From: Natronorubrum aibiense
GTDB lineage: Archaea; Halobacteriota; Halobacteria; Halobacteriales; Natrialbaceae
Reading direction: 5' to 3'
DNA: 64,000 nucleotides
Assembly: GCF_009392895.1 (NCBI RefSeq)
Contig: NZ_CP045488.1
Location: 1,860,001 to 1,924,000 of the forward strand
Of this stretch, positions 62,463 to 64,000 are shown in pieces. The notes beneath the pieces are model-generated. The model did no database searches. It worked only from the letters and a program-made list of their open reading frames with translations, and was not told where the DNA came from. Within the stretch, counting starts at the first letter, position 1, and every line of letters starts with the position of its first letter. A program made the translations under genes and the position numbers.

Positions 62463-62741
62463 CTACGATTCGACGATCCGGAACTGATCCGGCGCGGCTT
62501 CCTCGAGCGTGGCATCCTCACGGAGTTTCACGATCTTGCCCGTCGGCTGGGGCTCGACCTCGGCGGGGGCGTCGACCGACTCGAGGGTGCCGAGCAACTG
62601 TGCTTTCGGCGGTTTCTGGGCGGCGCCACAGTCATAGATCGTGAGCAGGCCGCGATCGCTGTCCTCGCGTTCGTAGACGACCACGTGGGCGTGATTGGGC
62701 AGTCGCCAGCTGGCGTCGTCGGTCTGAAAGAGGTGGTTCAT
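62463..62741 (-). CDS. conserved haloarchaeal protein of unknown function
   Basis: This 92-residue protein contains WRLPNHAHVVVYEREDSDRG, LLTIYDCGAAQKPPKAQLLG and DATLEEAAPDQFRIVES. It is beta-rich with one Cys and no obvious active site. It is on the minus strand, downstream of cofH, with a 71-nt gap. Confidence 0.7.
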   Translation of the reverse strand: MNHLFQTDDASWRLPNHAHVVVYEREDSDRGLLTIYDCGAAQKPPKAQLLGTLESVDAPAEVEPQPTGKIVKLREDATLEEAAPDQFRIVES

Positions 62742-62812
62742 GTCGGTGGCAATGGGTGGCAGTCACAAAAAGTGCTCCCACCGCTGTCGGAATCGAGAGA
62801 CGCCAGCGGCGA

Positions 62813-64000
62813 TCAGTCGTCGGCCGGCGGCGCTCTCTCCTCGGGCGTCAGGATCGGCGTCCCGTCGGCCTTGGGTCCCAGTTGTGGACCGAACGGCGGG
62901 TCGTCGGGGTCGATAACACGGCGTGTTTCGTAGTCCGTCGAGCGCTCGACCGGAATTCGGCCGATCGAACTGATGAGGTCGACGTAGTCTTCGAACGAGC
63001 GGAACTCGCCGTAGCCACCGCCGGCGCGCTTGGTGATCTCCTCGGAGAGGATCGTTCCCATGAAGTCGTCGGCCCCACACGAGAGCATCTTCAGCCCCTG
63101 CTCGTCGCCGTATTTGACCCACGAGGACTGGATGTGCTCGATGTTGTCGAGAAAGAGCCTCGAGACGGCGATCATGAGTTCGTCCTCGTCGGTGCTCGCG
63201 CCGCCGGAGACGACGTCGTGTTCGAAAAGCGGCGTGTTCTGGTGGATAAATGAGAGGGGAACGAACTCGGTAATCGTTCCGGTTCGGTCCTGCAGTTCGC
63301 GGATGCGTTGGAGGTGTAGCGCGCGGTGGGCCTCGTTCTCGACATGGCCGTACATGATCGTCGCCGTCATATCGAGGCCGACGGTTGCGGCGGCTTCCAT
63401 CGCCTCGAGCCACCCTTCTGTACTGATCTTGCCGGGACAGATAACCTCGCGGACCTCCTCAACGAGGATCTCGGCGGCCGTGCCGGGCACCGTATCGAGG
63501 CCGGCCTCTTTGAGTCGGCCGTAGACGTCCTCGTAAGACCAGTCGGTGCCACGCCGGGCATGATAGGCCTCCTCAGGCGTCATCGAGTGGACGTGGACCC
63601 CGTCGACGCTCATCGCCGCCATCTGCTCGGCGTAGGTTCCGGGGTCGGTTTCGTAGGCTTCGGGGGGCTTGTAGTTGACCGCCTTCGGGTCGGGGTGGGC
63701 CTCGAGAATCTCGCGGTGTTCCGCGTCCAGCGCGAACGCGGGGTGGAGTCCGGAAACCGAGGTTACCTCGTAAATGCCGCGTTCGGCGGCGTCAGCGACG
63801 ATTTCGCGGGACTCGTCGGGCGTTTTCGTGAATCCAGCGCTCTCCATCTCGGTGCCGCGTTCGAAGGTGTGAGCGGCGTCTTTGAAGTTACAGAACAGAC
63901 AGCCCACGTTACAGGCCGTCGTGACGTTGTTGTTCAGATTGGCGATGAAGGTGACCTCCTCACCGACGACGTCAGCGCGTCGGCGATCGGCAGCCTCGAG
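62813..64000 (-). CDS. cofH: 5-amino-6-ribitylaminouracil-tyrosine transferase CofH (partial, runs off window end)
   Basis: The minus strand is open from TGA 62813 through 64000. Upstream of the first GTG (63907) the frame continues with DVVGEEVTFIANLNNNVTTA and CNVGCLFCNF (CxxxCxxC, the radical SAM cluster), so the start is outside the window. Conserved parts include EVTSVSGLHPAF, MYGHVENEAHRALHL and FVPLSFIHQNTP. CofH joins tyrosine to the ribitylaminouracil for F420. CofG and CofC are encoded about 2-4 kb upstream in the window. Confidence 0.94.
   Translation of the reverse strand, partial: LEAADRRRADVVGEEVTFIANLNNNVTTACNVGCLFCNFKDAAHTFERGTEMESAGFTKTPDESREIVADAAERGIYEVTSVSGLHPAFALDAEHREILEAHPDPKAVNYKPPEAYETDPGTYAEQMAAMSVDGVHVHSMTPEEAYHARRGTDWSYEDVYGRLKEAGLDTVPGTAAEILVEEVREVICPGKISTEGWLEAMEAAATVGLDMTATIMYGHVENEAHRALHLQRIRELQDRTGTITEFVPLSFIHQNTPLFEHDVVSGGASTDEDELMIAVSRLFLDNIEHIQSSWVKYGDEQGLKMLSCGADDFMGTILSEEITKRAGGGYGEFRSFEDYVDLISSIGRIPVERSTDYETRRVIDPDDPPFGPQLGPKADGTPILTPEERAPPADD

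Noticed and set aside
1-64000. tRNA, rRNA, CRISPR arrays and transposase genes
   Set aside because: I scanned for T-loop patterns, regular spaced repeats and transposase motifs (DDE, HUH) and found none convincing; a covariance or HMM search would be needed to be sure.

Overview
The window is a single stretch of haloarchaeal chromosome. It is GC-rich, with strong G/C at third codon positions and abundant CTCGAG. Proteins are rich in Asp/Glu, and many genes have a TATA-like box about 25-30 nt before the start codon, as expected for leaderless transcripts. Euryarchaeal and haloarchaeal markers include CetZ, IF-5A, HerA/NurA, F420 synthesis genes, the siroheme-dependent heme route, Tat lipoproteins, Bat-type regulators and DUF7344 regulators. 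Repeat content and protein style suggest a member of the Natrialbales (Natrinema/Haloterrigena-like), but the genus cannot be fixed from sequence alone. I see no rRNA, tRNA, CRISPR array, complete insertion sequence or prophage.

Layout. 1-2.3 kb: polyprenyl metabolism (a DUF92 membrane protein, a degenerate UppS paralogue and UppS). 2.5-6.1 kb: a broken small gene, then a tetrapyrrole cluster (AhbA-AhbB fusion, precorrin-2 dehydrogenase, HemA). 6.1-8.9 kb: small conserved genes, pterin dehydratase, a HAD hydrolase and a Bat-type regulator. 9-17.4 kb: two different MoeA proteins, with an acyltransferase, a MATE exporter and a beta-lactamase-fold hydrolase between them. 17.5-25.7 kb: Hsp20, an UbiB/ABC1 kinase, an enolase-superfamily protein, the IF-5A/agmatinase pair, a fused CoxA-CoxC terminal oxidase and a Nif3-like protein. 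25.7-33.6 kb: a composite inverted-repeat element, small membrane and redox proteins, two DUF1059 proteins, and an AhpD-like/methyltransferase/regulator group. 34-40 kb: a cysteine-rich DUF11 lipoprotein, HPP and other membrane proteins, a winged-helix regulator and PspA. 40-45.3 kb: HerA and NurA with a two-domain DUF7344 regulator between them. 45.3-55.7 kb: a second inverted-repeat element, GpmI, a PhoX-type secreted phosphatase, MetY, a TrkA protein flanked by stand-alone RAM-domain proteins, and a MITE beside a truncated regulator. 55.7-64 kb: thymidylate kinase, an NDUFA9-like protein, CetZ, and F420 genes cofC, cofG and cofH (cofH runs off the end).

Functional links. HemA and the Ahb proteins feed heme, which the CoxAC oxidase and other cytochromes need. 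IF-5A and agmatinase belong to one modification pathway. HerA and NurA act together in DNA end resection. CofC, CofG and CofH act in coenzyme F420 assembly.

The least ordinary signals are these: a pair of 110-bp inverted-repeat elements whose internal stems show a compensatory base-pair change; a 159-bp MITE that supplies the 5' end of a regulator ORF, with a solo copy of its end upstream of herA; a CoxAC oxidase with Met where the K-channel lysine should be; four imperfect 21-bp tandem repeats in the first divergent intergenic region; and two genes with apparent frame breaks (the 2.5 kb small gene and the 5' end of the UbiB kinase gene).
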